Part shown: positions 8,036 through 14,860 of the stretch, in pieces
Layout of the letters: the number at the start of each line of letters is the position of its first letter
Position numbering within the stretch: the stretch's first letter is position 1
Virus record (IMG/VR): IMGVR_UViG_3300037961_001434
Coordinates: 5,071 to 36,981 of that record
DNA length: 31,911 bases
Direction: 5' to 3' (one strand)
From: a virus
Program-made: the position numbers and the translations under genes
The notes under the pieces: model-generated
The model's database searches: none
What the model saw: the letters and a program-made list of their open reading frames with translations, nothing else
What the model was told of the DNA's origin: nothing

Positions 8036-8062
8036 GAGGGGCGTAAATGCCCCTCTTTTTTT
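8036..8062 (+). terminator. Intrinsic terminator after the 58-aa gene
   Basis: GAGGGGC (8036-8042) pairs perfectly with GCCCCTC (8049-8055) around a 6-nt loop, followed by seven T. Confidence 0.93.
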
Positions 8063-8066
8063 AATG

Positions 8067-8073
8067 CTAAATA
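8067..8073 (+). promoter_or_regulatory. Late-type motif CTAAATA
   Basis: CTAAATA sits immediately after a terminator and 23 bp before the ATG at 8097. The same box recurs at 8287-8293 and 8875-8881 before the next small genes, suggesting a series of individually started late transcripts. Confidence 0.5.
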
Positions 8074-8096
8074 TTTTTATACCTGATATTTACATC

Positions 8097-8294
8097 ATGG
8101 ATTATAAACCCTATTCCCCTGAGTGGCATCGTAAAAGATACTTGAAAGAAGCATTAGACAAGTATCTTGACGAGTACGTCCCAAACAAAGTCATTTGTGA
8201 TGACATCTTGAGTATTCTCTCTGAAAGATCTGAGTCAGCATATGCTGAATGGAATAAAACAGAGGAACTCTCTGAGATGATTCATTCTAAATAA
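8097..8294 (+). CDS. Small hypothetical protein, 65 aa
   Basis: The frame is open from 8022, but that upstream part crosses the terminator at 8036-8062, so the ATG at 8097 (MDYKPYSPEWHRK) is the likely start. The product is hydrophilic, mostly helical, with no recognised domain. It follows a terminator and a late-type CTAAATA box, and another such box overlaps its 3' end. Function unknown. Confidence 0.7.
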   Translation: MDYKPYSPEWHRKRYLKEALDKYLDEYVPNKVICDDILSILSERSESAYAEWNKTEELSEMIHSK

Positions 8295-8314
8295 CACTGT
8301 ATCTGGTGTATTTT

Positions 8315-8626
8315 ATGCTCTCGACTGCGTATCGACTCCGCTTGGAGTCCATTTGTAGGTGTATCGCTAACAACGAAGAAGTCCCCCTAGAGGACATGAT
8401 CTGGGCAGAGAAACTTGCCAAAAGACACACACTTGCCCGCGACTGGTTAAAGCAGGCACGTCGTCAGTCTGCTGGTATTGAAGAAGGAACTACAGATGAT
8501 TTTCTGAATAGGATGGGACTAGGAGACCCCGACCCATCCAATCATAAAACGGGGTTCAAAGGTGCTGATGATATTGTAGATTGGTTCAATAGAGACAAAC
8601 CCGACGATTGGAGGCAACGCGACTAA
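8315..8626 (+). CDS. Hypothetical protein, about 103 aa
   Basis: The ATG at 8315 is preferred over an in-frame GTG at 8306; neither has a clear ribosome site. The product has a helical, basic N-terminal half (LEDMIWAEKLAKRHTLARDW) and a C-terminal half rich in Asp, Gly and Trp. A CTAAATA box at 8287-8293 lies upstream. Its stop overlaps the next ATG (TAATG at 8624-8628), indicating translational coupling with the glutaredoxin-like gene. No family recognised. Confidence 0.75.
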   Translation: MLSTAYRLRLESICRCIANNEEVPLEDMIWAEKLAKRHTLARDWLKQARRQSAGIEEGTTDDFLNRMGLGDPDPSNHKTGFKGADDIVDWFNRDKPDDWRQRD

Positions 8627-8871
8627 TGGTTCCACTAACAGCAGTAATTTATTCAAACGGCAGTCAAGAATGTGAGAGGGTTGCATCCCTACTTAAATCA
8701 TTAGGAGGAGAATTTCTAGAATACAAACTAGATCAACACTTTACACAAAGAGCATTTGAACAAGAATTTGGAAAAAATGCAGTGTATCCTCAAGTTGCTC
8801 TTGGTGCTAAACATATCGGAGACTTGAAAGATACGCTACACTATTGTAAGGATCATGGCATGTTTGTCTGA
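8626..8871 (+). CDS. Glutaredoxin-fold protein lacking one active-site Cys
   Basis: The ATG at 8626 overlaps the preceding stop. The 81-aa product has the small thioredoxin/glutaredoxin pattern: a first strand AVIYSNG, a helix starting at ECERVASLLKSLG, a cis-Pro-like segment VYPQVALG, and a short IGDLKDTL segment matching the glutaredoxin GG-x-x-D helix. In place of CPYC the sequence reads SQEC, so only the second cysteine position is kept. Classical dithiol reductase activity is therefore doubtful. Monothiol chemistry, or a binding role, would be alternatives. Confidence 0.7.
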   Translation: MVPLTAVIYSNGSQECERVASLLKSLGGEFLEYKLDQHFTQRAFEQEFGKNAVYPQVALGAKHIGDLKDTLHYCKDHGMFV

Positions 8872-8874
8872 TGA

Positions 8875-8881
8875 CTAAATA
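8875..8881 (+). promoter_or_regulatory. Late-type motif CTAAATA
   Basis: CTAAATA lies four bases after the stop of the glutaredoxin-like gene and 19 bp before the ATG at 8901. Confidence 0.45.
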
Positions 8882-8900
8882 ACTCTACCAACTCTTAATT

Positions 8901-9533
8901 ATGATTACTGACATTCACTTTGAGGATTTTATTGGTATCTTTGATACTGAATTTGATCCAACTGATTTTATTGAATACTTTGCACATTGCAAAGAAACTG
9001 GTGTAGCATTTGATAGAAGAGGATTTACTTCTAACAATCAAAAACTTGCTGATACCAGAAGAGATGCATGTTTACCCATTGATTATTTCATGGATGAAGG
9101 CAACGCTCCACCAGAAGTGTCGTCTTTCATGATTGATAAAGACTTAAACTCAACGTACTTGAAACGGTACAATCAAGTTTTGAACATGTGTATGAATGAA
9201 TATGCTGGTAAGTATGAACGTCTCACGATGTATAAATTACAATCTGCATATCTCAATATTCAAAGAACTCGTAAATCTGAAGGATATCATGCTTGGCACT
9301 CTGAAAATAGTGCGCCTGGTTGCACCAAAAGAGTTCTTGCTCACATGATGTATCTCAATGATGTTGAGGAAGGTGGAGAAACAGAATTTCTGTATCTTGG
9401 TAAAAGATTTACACCAATCAAAGGAAGATTATTAATTTGGCCTGCTGGGTTTACACACACTCACAGAGGTAATCCTCCTCTCAGCGGAGACAAATATATC
9501 GCAACTGGTTGGGTAGAAAACGCTAACCTCTAA
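8901..9533 (+). CDS. 2OG-Fe(II) oxygenase (prolyl-hydroxylase-like) 1
   Basis: The 210-aa product has the double-stranded beta-helix signature: metal ligands H133 and E135 in WHSE (an HxE rather than HxD version), the segment MMYLNDVEEGGETEF (residues 149-163), distal His 186 or 188 in GFTHTHRG, and a basic 2OG-anchoring residue near K198. This family uses Fe(II), O2 and 2-oxoglutarate to hydroxylate proteins or other substrates. Cyanophages often carry several, with unknown targets. Only four bases separate it from the next gene, a tail-tube-fold protein, so the two are probably cotranscribed. Confidence 0.87.
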   Translation: MITDIHFEDFIGIFDTEFDPTDFIEYFAHCKETGVAFDRRGFTSNNQKLADTRRDACLPIDYFMDEGNAPPEVSSFMIDKDLNSTYLKRYNQVLNMCMNEYAGKYERLTMYKLQSAYLNIQRTRKSEGYHAWHSENSAPGCTKRVLAHMMYLNDVEEGGETEFLYLGKRFTPIKGRLLIWPAGFTHTHRGNPPLSGDKYIATGWVENANL

Positions 9534-9537
9534 ACAA

Positions 9538-10086
9538 ATGGCAAACTGGTATAACGATCAACTCACAAACAAGAACTATCTTTCACCTATCGGGTTTATC
9601 TTTCTTCTCGATAAAGCAAAGAAAGCATCATTCTTGTGCCAGAGAGCAGAGATCCCAACAATGACTTTAGGTGAGGTTAACATTCCAACCAGAGGTCTTG
9701 TCCCCATTCCCGTAGAAGGTAACATGCGGTATGGAGATCTTACCATCACATTTATTGTGGATGAAGATCTTAGAAACTATATGGAACTCCATAACTGGAT
9801 GAGAGCATTAGGTACTCCTCAGGAGTTATCAGAGAGAGGTAGATGGAGATCAATCCATAGAGATGATCCATCACAAGATCCTAGATTTTCTGATGCAACC
9901 CTCCAAGTTTTAAACAATAACAACCGAGTAAACTTTGACGTTGTGTTCAAAGATTTATTCCCAGTAGAATTATCAACGCTATCATTTGATGTGACTGGCG
10001 GTGATAATGAATACTTCTCAGCAACCTGTACTTTCAAGTATACTATCTTTGAAGTCAGGGATAAGAATTCACAAAAACGCAGATGA
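9538..10086 (+). CDS. gp19-like tail-tube-fold protein, possibly gp3
   Basis: The 182-aa product aligns with gp19 across a shared pattern: in gp19 FTVRAANLPASQIGVIEVPF, here FLCQRAEIPTMTLGEVNIPT (residues about 30-50), then a DLTITFIVDED strand where gp19 has TITVQNDSK. It is thus a second tube-fold protein. In T4-like cyanophages the place between gp23 and uvsY is often occupied by the tail completion / sheath stabiliser gp3, so that role is plausible; a baseplate tube initiator would be the alternative. Its TGA overlaps the ATG of a 26-aa microprotein. Confidence 0.65.
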   Translation: MANWYNDQLTNKNYLSPIGFIFLLDKAKKASFLCQRAEIPTMTLGEVNIPTRGLVPIPVEGNMRYGDLTITFIVDEDLRNYMELHNWMRALGTPQELSERGRWRSIHRDDPSQDPRFSDATLQVLNNNNRVNFDVVFKDLFPVELSTLSFDVTGGDNEYFSATCTFKYTIFEVRDKNSQKRR

Positions 10087-10163
10087 CCAATTACGCACTT
10101 GAAATTATTTTTTGGACTGCCCTTACATTATATGTCCTTAAAAAATTTAACATTTTAAAATGA
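10083..10163 (+). CDS. Membrane microprotein, 26 aa
   Basis: The ATG overlaps the stop of the gp19-like gene as ATGA. The product has one hydrophobic segment (residues 5-18) and a basic end (KKFNILK), a typical single-span microprotein. Overlap coupling and sealed context support translation. No family recognised. Confidence 0.5.
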   Translation: MTNYALEIIFWTALTLYVLKKFNILK

Positions 10164-10181
10164 AACTGAATTATTTTCGTA

Positions 10182-10610
10182 ATGAACTTAGAACAACTAC
10201 AGGAGATGTGGAAGAAAGATAGTAAGATCGATGGTGATCTATACTGTGAAGAATCCACTAAAATCCCACAACTTCATATGAGATATATGGAGTTTTTCAA
10301 TACCTTCTCACTGATGAAGAAAGAACGTGAGTTGGAGATGCGTCGAATGACGAAAGAGAAATGGTTATATTACAAGGGTAAGGCACCTGCCCAGAAGTAT
10401 AAAGAGATGCCGTTTGATCTCAAACTTACTACTAAAGAAGAGATCTCTATGTTTATTGATGCTGATGAGGATGTAGTTAAACTACAATACAAGATTGACT
10501 ACATAGAGACAGTTCTAAATTTTCTTGAAGGTGTTTTGCGGATGATCAACAACCGCAACTTCCAAATCAAGAATGCGATTGAATGGGAAAAATTTAAGAA
10601 TGGATTCTAA
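10182..10610 (+). CDS. uvsY: Recombination mediator UvsY
   Basis: The 142-aa product (T4 UvsY 137 aa) helps UvsX displace gp32 from single-stranded DNA in recombination-dependent replication. Characteristic stretches are the N-terminal LEQLQEMWKKDSKID, the helical YMEFFNTFSLMKKERELEM and the C-terminal helix ending in NAIEWEKFKNGF. Its position just upstream of uvsW fits other cyanophages. The stop overlaps the next ATG (TAATG). Confidence 0.93.
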   Translation: MNLEQLQEMWKKDSKIDGDLYCEESTKIPQLHMRYMEFFNTFSLMKKERELEMRRMTKEKWLYYKGKAPAQKYKEMPFDLKLTTKEEISMFIDADEDVVKLQYKIDYIETVLNFLEGVLRMINNRNFQIKNAIEWEKFKNGF

Positions 10611-11155
10611 TGAACTACGGTCTCTACTACAAAGAAGTTGTATTCAACAGAGCGGCAATGCAAATTGTCAACAGAGTAGTTTCAGAGAATCATAATTGGT
10701 CTAGAGGACACGTTCATAACGGAATACAAGACAATAGAAGTTCAGAGATAGCATGGGTGGGAGACAGAGAACTTCTATCCATGCTTTTGCGTATGGTGAA
10801 ATCAGTTAATAAACAAGCACGTTGGAACTTGAATATTACTGGTATGGAAGCAGTACAGTATGGCAAGTACGGTGTAGGGGATTTTTATGACTGGCATGTA
10901 GATCAGCATCCTCATCCAGTAAAAGGATTAGTAAGAAAAATAAGTATGACTCTCTTCCTAAATGACGACTACGAAGGAGGCGAGTTTGATTTGGAGATAT
11001 ATAAACCAGAGACAGATCCAAGATTCCGAACATTCAAGTTGAAATCTGGGTCTGCTATTTTTTTCCAAGGTGATCAATGGCACAGGGTTCGCCCTATCAC
11101 TTCAGGACAACGTGAATCTTTTGTAGCATGGTTTTATGGACCTCCTTATTCGTAA
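10610..11155 (+). CDS. 2OG-Fe(II) oxygenase (prolyl 4-hydroxylase-like) 2
   Basis: The 181-aa protein has a complete facial triad: H96 and D98 in DWHVDQH, H158 in QWHRV, plus R168 in GQRESFVAW to anchor 2-oxoglutarate. The FLNDDYEGGEFDLE segment (residues 117-130) is typical of PiuC/prolyl-hydroxylase families. It is wedged between uvsY (TAATG overlap) and uvsW (20-nt overlap), so it is translated with the recombination genes. Substrate unknown. Confidence 0.9.
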   Translation: MNYGLYYKEVVFNRAAMQIVNRVVSENHNWSRGHVHNGIQDNRSSEIAWVGDRELLSMLLRMVKSVNKQARWNLNITGMEAVQYGKYGVGDFYDWHVDQHPHPVKGLVRKISMTLFLNDDYEGGEFDLEIYKPETDPRFRTFKLKSGSAIFFQGDQWHRVRPITSGQRESFVAWFYGPPYS

Positions 11156-12608
11156 GAAGAATGAAGTATATCTCAAAGTTGAGGCGGAGTCTCATCTTCA
11201 TTATGAGTTAGCAGACTTTTTTACTTTTGAAGTAGAGTCTGCTAAGTATATGCAGAAGACTAGAAGGTACAGAGGATGGGATGGAAAGATTCGTTTATAT
11301 TCACCAGCAACAGGTGAGATCTATTGTGGTCTCATTGAATATCTTTTAGATTGGGCAGAGAAGAAAGGATACCGATACACAGTAGAAGATGACAAATATT
11401 TTGGTCATCCGTTAGCGGACAACCCTATGATTACTCCCAAGTCGGTTGTAGGTTTTGTAAAATCACTGCGCCTACCCCCGAGTCTGAAGGTACGGGACTA
11501 TCAATATAAAGCGATCTACGAAGCACTGAAGCATAATAGAAGGTTGCTCCTGTCGCCCACAGCATCAGGCAAATCGTTAATGATTTATGCATTGGTTCGA
11601 TTCCATACTAATGTCGGGAGAAATGTATTAATCGTGGTGCCGACTACTTCTCTCGTCGAGCAGATGTACAAAGACTTTGAAGAATACGGATGGATGGCTA
11701 CCAAAGACTGCCACAAAATATATGCGGGGCAAGACAAATACACGGAACATAGCGTGATAATTACCACTTGGCAGTCTATTTACAAGGAACCTAGAAAGTG
11801 GTTTGACAGGTTTGATGTTGTGATCGGTGACGAGGCGCACCAATTCAAAGCTAAATCTTTGACTTCCTTGATGAGTAAGTTGCATGAGTGTAAATATCGT
11901 ATTGGATTTACGGGTACGCTAGATGGTGCAAATGTAAATCAATTGGTCCTTGAAGGAGTGTTCGGTAGATGCTCACAGGTTACCAGAACAAAGAAACTTA
12001 TGGAAGCGGGTCATATCGCTAAACTCAAAGTTAAGATTGTTCTCTTAAAACATGAAGAACAACTCTTTGAAGGATACCAAGATGAGATCGGTTACCTTGT
12101 AGAACACGAAGGTAGGAACAAGTTTATCCGTAATCTTGCGCGAGATCTAAAGGGTAACACGCTTGTTCTCTTCAACTATGTAGAACGACATGGACTACCT
12201 CTTTACAACTTGATAAATAGTGGTACAGACAGACCTGTATTTTTTGTACATGGTGGTGTCGATGTTGATGATAGAGAAGAGGTAAGGCGTTTAACTGAAT
12301 CCTCTGATAATGCAATCATCGTTGCATCTTACGGGACATTCTCAACAGGTATTAACATCAAAAGATTACACAACGTTATTTTTGCCTCTCCTTCTAAGTC
12401 CAGAGTTCGTAACCTACAATCAATTGGTCGAGTTCTAAGGAAAGGACAAAATAAGTCACAAGCAACACTTTATGATATTGCTGATGATATTTCCACTGAT
12501 AGGGGTAATAACTATACTCTCAATCATCTAATGGAAAGAGTCAAAGTATATAATGAAGAAAATTTTAATTATGAAATCATAGACGTAAAAGTAAAAGCTT
12601 ATGATTAG
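11136..12608 (+). CDS. uvsW: Recombination helicase UvsW
   Basis: The 490-aa product (T4 UvsW 503 aa) is a superfamily 2 helicase that branch-migrates and unwinds R-loops and recombination intermediates, and helps shut off origin-dependent replication. Motif I is SPTASGKS (140-147), motif II DEAH (232-235), motif III FTGTLDG, and motif VI QSIGRVLRKGQ near residue 430. The N-terminal 100 residues form the small DNA-binding domain found in UvsW. The start overlaps the preceding oxygenase; the end overlaps the Sm-like gene by 8 nt. Confidence 0.96.
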   Translation: MDLLIRKKNEVYLKVEAESHLHYELADFFTFEVESAKYMQKTRRYRGWDGKIRLYSPATGEIYCGLIEYLLDWAEKKGYRYTVEDDKYFGHPLADNPMITPKSVVGFVKSLRLPPSLKVRDYQYKAIYEALKHNRRLLLSPTASGKSLMIYALVRFHTNVGRNVLIVVPTTSLVEQMYKDFEEYGWMATKDCHKIYAGQDKYTEHSVIITTWQSIYKEPRKWFDRFDVVIGDEAHQFKAKSLTSLMSKLHECKYRIGFTGTLDGANVNQLVLEGVFGRCSQVTRTKKLMEAGHIAKLKVKIVLLKHEEQLFEGYQDEIGYLVEHEGRNKFIRNLARDLKGNTLVLFNYVERHGLPLYNLINSGTDRPVFFVHGGVDVDDREEVRRLTESSDNAIIVASYGTFSTGINIKRLHNVIFASPSKSRVRNLQSIGRVLRKGQNKSQATLYDIADDISTDRGNNYTLNHLMERVKVYNEENFNYEIIDVKVKAYD

Positions 12609-13026
12609 TTACGCAAAACACGATGAAGAATTTCATGGTATCTTCAAACTTGTTAGTGGAGAAGAGATTCTCGGCAAAGCAGTTTTGACTGAAGACCATG
12701 GAGAGTCGCTTGTATTTTTACAGGATCCTGTAGCAGTACATGCAGTAACAAAAGAAGTAGGTGAGCATAAAGTCGTTCGCGGCATGGGTTTCACCCGATG
12801 GATGCAAATGTCAGATGAAGATTTCTTTATCTTAAGAGAGAAAGATATTCTGACCGTCGCGTCTATGAGTAGAGATGTTACCTTGATGTATGAAGCATAC
12901 ATCTTAGGAGAAGATATCGCCAACAGAAAAATGACCCAGAACCAGGCAGACATCAAAAAGACTGCTGGGTATCTAGGTAAAATTAATGAAGCTCGTGCTT
13001 TATTTGAGAAGCTATATGACTCTTGA
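12601..13026 (+). CDS. Sm-like domain protein 1 (141 aa)
   Basis: The start overlaps uvsW by 8 nt. Residues about 12-60 show an Sm-like pattern: a first strand FKLVSGEEILGKAV, an acidic turn, and LVFLQDPVAVHAV, followed by an ILTVASMSRDVTLMYEAYI segment that ends in a helix. The same layout (strand with SGE/NGE, then ..P.., then a C-terminal Y-rich helix) occurs in the proteins at 22892, 30916 and, more loosely, 31232. A small Sm-like protein of putative cyanophage origin has been crystallised from marine metagenome data, so RNA binding or oligomer formation is plausible. Inferred by eye. Confidence 0.55.
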   Translation: MISYAKHDEEFHGIFKLVSGEEILGKAVLTEDHGESLVFLQDPVAVHAVTKEVGEHKVVRGMGFTRWMQMSDEDFFILREKDILTVASMSRDVTLMYEAYILGEDIANRKMTQNQADIKKTAGYLGKINEARALFEKLYDS

Positions 13027-13030
13027 ACCC

Positions 13031-13076
13031 TTACATGGTTATTGTACATGTAATTGACATACCTGTCAAGTATGTT
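13031..13076 (+). repeat. Nested inverted repeats around the gp55 promoter
   Basis: Three dyads lie in 46 bp: TTACATG (13031-13037) with CATGTAA (13047-13053); TTGACA (13054-13059, the -35 box) with TGTCAA (13064-13069); and ACATAC (13057-13062) with GTATGT (13070-13075). They could form an operator for a repressor or activator, or an alternative RNA/DNA fold. Confidence 0.55.
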
Positions 13077-13081
13077 ATAAT
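13054..13081 (+). promoter_or_regulatory. Consensus sigma-70 promoter before gp55
   Basis: TTGACA (13054-13059) and TATAAT (13076-13081) are perfect consensus boxes with a 16-bp spacer, the same geometry as the promoter at 7360. The start would be near 13088, 14 bases before the gp55 ATG. Use of host sigma-70 to make the late sigma factor fits the usual early/middle logic. Confidence 0.8.
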
Positions 13082-13101
13082 ATAAACAAAGCAAATACGA
13101 T

Positions 13102-13578
13102 ATGAAATCGAAATCGGCACCTAAGAAAAAACAACATTATGTTGACAACCAAGAGTTTCTTGCTGCTATTGTAAAGTACAAGGAAAAAGTTGATCTTGCC
13201 AAGGCAAAAGGTCTGCCGAAACCTCGCGTCAATAATTATATTGGTGGTTGTTTCCTGAAGATTGCAACCCACCTATCATATAGACCAAACTTTATCAACT
13301 ACATGTATAAGGATGATATGGTTTGCGATGGTATCGAGAACTGTATTCAATATATTGATAACTTCGATCCTGCTAAGAGTAGAAACCCCTTTGCATATTT
13401 TACTCAGATTGTATACTATGCATTTTTGAGGAGGATCGCAAAAGAAAAAAGACAGATGGATATTAAAGATAAGATTCTAGAGAAGTCTGGTTACGATCAT
13501 GTCTTCACGGTTGACGGAGATACAAATACAGATTATAATCATATTAAGTCCCGTGTTGAAATGAATTCTAAACGATGA
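13102..13578 (+). CDS. gp55: Late transcription sigma factor gp55
   Basis: The 158-aa product (T4 gp55 185 aa) is the divergent sigma factor that directs host RNA polymerase to late promoters together with gp33 and the clamp gp45. The sigma region-2-like part runs from about residue 40 to 125 and includes YIDNFDPAKSRNPFAYFTQI, YYAFLRRIAKEKRQ. The N-terminus is lysine-rich. It has its own sigma-70 promoter and overlaps gp47 by 4 nt (ATGA). Confidence 0.94.
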   Translation: MKSKSAPKKKQHYVDNQEFLAAIVKYKEKVDLAKAKGLPKPRVNNYIGGCFLKIATHLSYRPNFINYMYKDDMVCDGIENCIQYIDNFDPAKSRNPFAYFTQIVYYAFLRRIAKEKRQMDIKDKILEKSGYDHVFTVDGDTNTDYNHIKSRVEMNSKR

Positions 13579-14609
13579 AAGTTCTGCTGATTACAGACCA
13601 GCATTTTGGTGTCAGGAACGACAACATACATTTTATAGAACATTACAAGAAATTTTACGGCAAGATCGTAGTTCCTTTTATCAAAGCGTCTGGTATTGAT
13701 ACTGTGTTGTGTCTAGGCGATACGTTTGATAAACGTAGGTCAATTAACTTCATGTCTCTAGAAGCAGCAAAGGACATGTGGTTTACCCCTCTAGAAGAGA
13801 TGGGTGTGAAGATGCATATGCTTGTAGGAAACCATGATATCTACTACAAAAACACTCTACGAGTTAATGCCCCAAGTGAATTACTTGAGGGGTATGGAAA
13901 CATTACAGTCTACACCGATCCCACTACCATTACTATTGGTGGTCTTTCTATACTTCTTTTACCTTGGATTTGTGACGATAACCGAGAGAAATCTCTTCGT
14001 GCTGTTGCAGAAAGTTCTGCTAGTGTCGCTATGGGTCACCTTGAGCTTAATGGGTTTGAAGCACATCCAGGTCATATGATGTTTAATGGCATGGACCCAT
14101 CTACATTCAATAAGTTTAAGAAAGTGTTCAGTGGACACTATCACATGAAATCTAATAATGATAATATACATTACCTAGGTAACCCTTATCAACTTTATTG
14201 GAATGACTACGGAAGTAAAAGAGGATTCCATGTCTTTGACACAGAAACTCTTAAAACTACTTTTTACAGAAATCCCTTTGACACTTTTCATAAGTTGTAT
14301 TATAATGGTGGAGTTAGCATACCGAGTGCGGACGAAATTAAAGGATCATTCGTCAAACTAATTGTCGAAGACAAAGGTGATTATGCTAAGTTCGATTATG
14401 CAGTAAGACAACTCCAAGATATAGGTCTCGCTGATCTCAAAATTATTGAAGATTTGAGTGTGGAACTAGAGAATGGTGATGCGGTACTGGAAACCGAAGA
14501 CACTCTGACATTGTTGGATAACTACATAGATGAGATCGACGTAAAGGTTAATAAGTCTAATATTAAATCTGTCATGCGTTCACTCTATATGGAAGCATCC
14601 GAACTCTAA
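13575..14609 (+). CDS. gp47: Recombination nuclease subunit gp47 (Mre11-like)
   Basis: The 344-aa product (T4 gp47 339 aa) is the metallophosphoesterase nuclease that pairs with gp46 to resect DNA ends and degrade host DNA. Metal-binding motifs are intact: D8 and H10 (ITDQHFG), D49 (CLGDTFDKR), N86-H87 (VGNHD), a MGHLELNG segment, and H188/H190 (SGHYH). It starts by ATGA overlap with gp55 and ends by a one-base overlap (TAATG) with the small gene before gp46. Confidence 0.96.
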   Translation: MKVLLITDQHFGVRNDNIHFIEHYKKFYGKIVVPFIKASGIDTVLCLGDTFDKRRSINFMSLEAAKDMWFTPLEEMGVKMHMLVGNHDIYYKNTLRVNAPSELLEGYGNITVYTDPTTITIGGLSILLLPWICDDNREKSLRAVAESSASVAMGHLELNGFEAHPGHMMFNGMDPSTFNKFKKVFSGHYHMKSNNDNIHYLGNPYQLYWNDYGSKRGFHVFDTETLKTTFYRNPFDTFHKLYYNGGVSIPSADEIKGSFVKLIVEDKGDYAKFDYAVRQLQDIGLADLKIIEDLSVELENGDAVLETEDTLTLLDNYIDEIDVKVNKSNIKSVMRSLYMEASEL

Positions 14610-14860
14610 TGTTTATCTTAACGGACACGAACACAGGCGGCATCTATGCCACCACTCTAAATTCAACTAAAGTAGTTCATATCTTTGAGCAGCGAGATGA
14701 TGCTGAGAGATATATCAATCAATTGGAAGCAATTGAATACGAAGACACTTTAGATATTATGGAAGTTGAGCGTGATATCGTAGCAATTAATTGCGACAAA
14801 TATGGATACAAATATTCAATTGTATCTAAAGATGACCTTGTAATCCCACCACTTGATTAA
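14609..14860 (+). CDS. DUF3110-like small protein between gp47 and gp46
   Basis: The 83-aa product has the pattern seen in cyanobacterial DUF3110 proteins: a first strand MFILTDTNTGGIYA, then VVHIFEQRDDAERYINQLEA (residues 23-42), followed by a conserved acidic stretch and a hydrophobic AINCDKYGYKYSIV strand-helix. Function unknown. It is inserted between the two partner genes of the nuclease complex with one-base overlaps on both sides, so it is made with them and may act on that complex. Assignment is by remembered family pattern. Confidence 0.55.
   Translation: MFILTDTNTGGIYATTLNSTKVVHIFEQRDDAERYINQLEAIEYEDTLDIMEVERDIVAINCDKYGYKYSIVSKDDLVIPPLD

Noticed and set aside
11597-11607. GGTTCGATTCC resembling a tRNA T-arm
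   Set aside because: It lies inside the uvsW coding frame and has no matching acceptor, D or anticodon arm around it.
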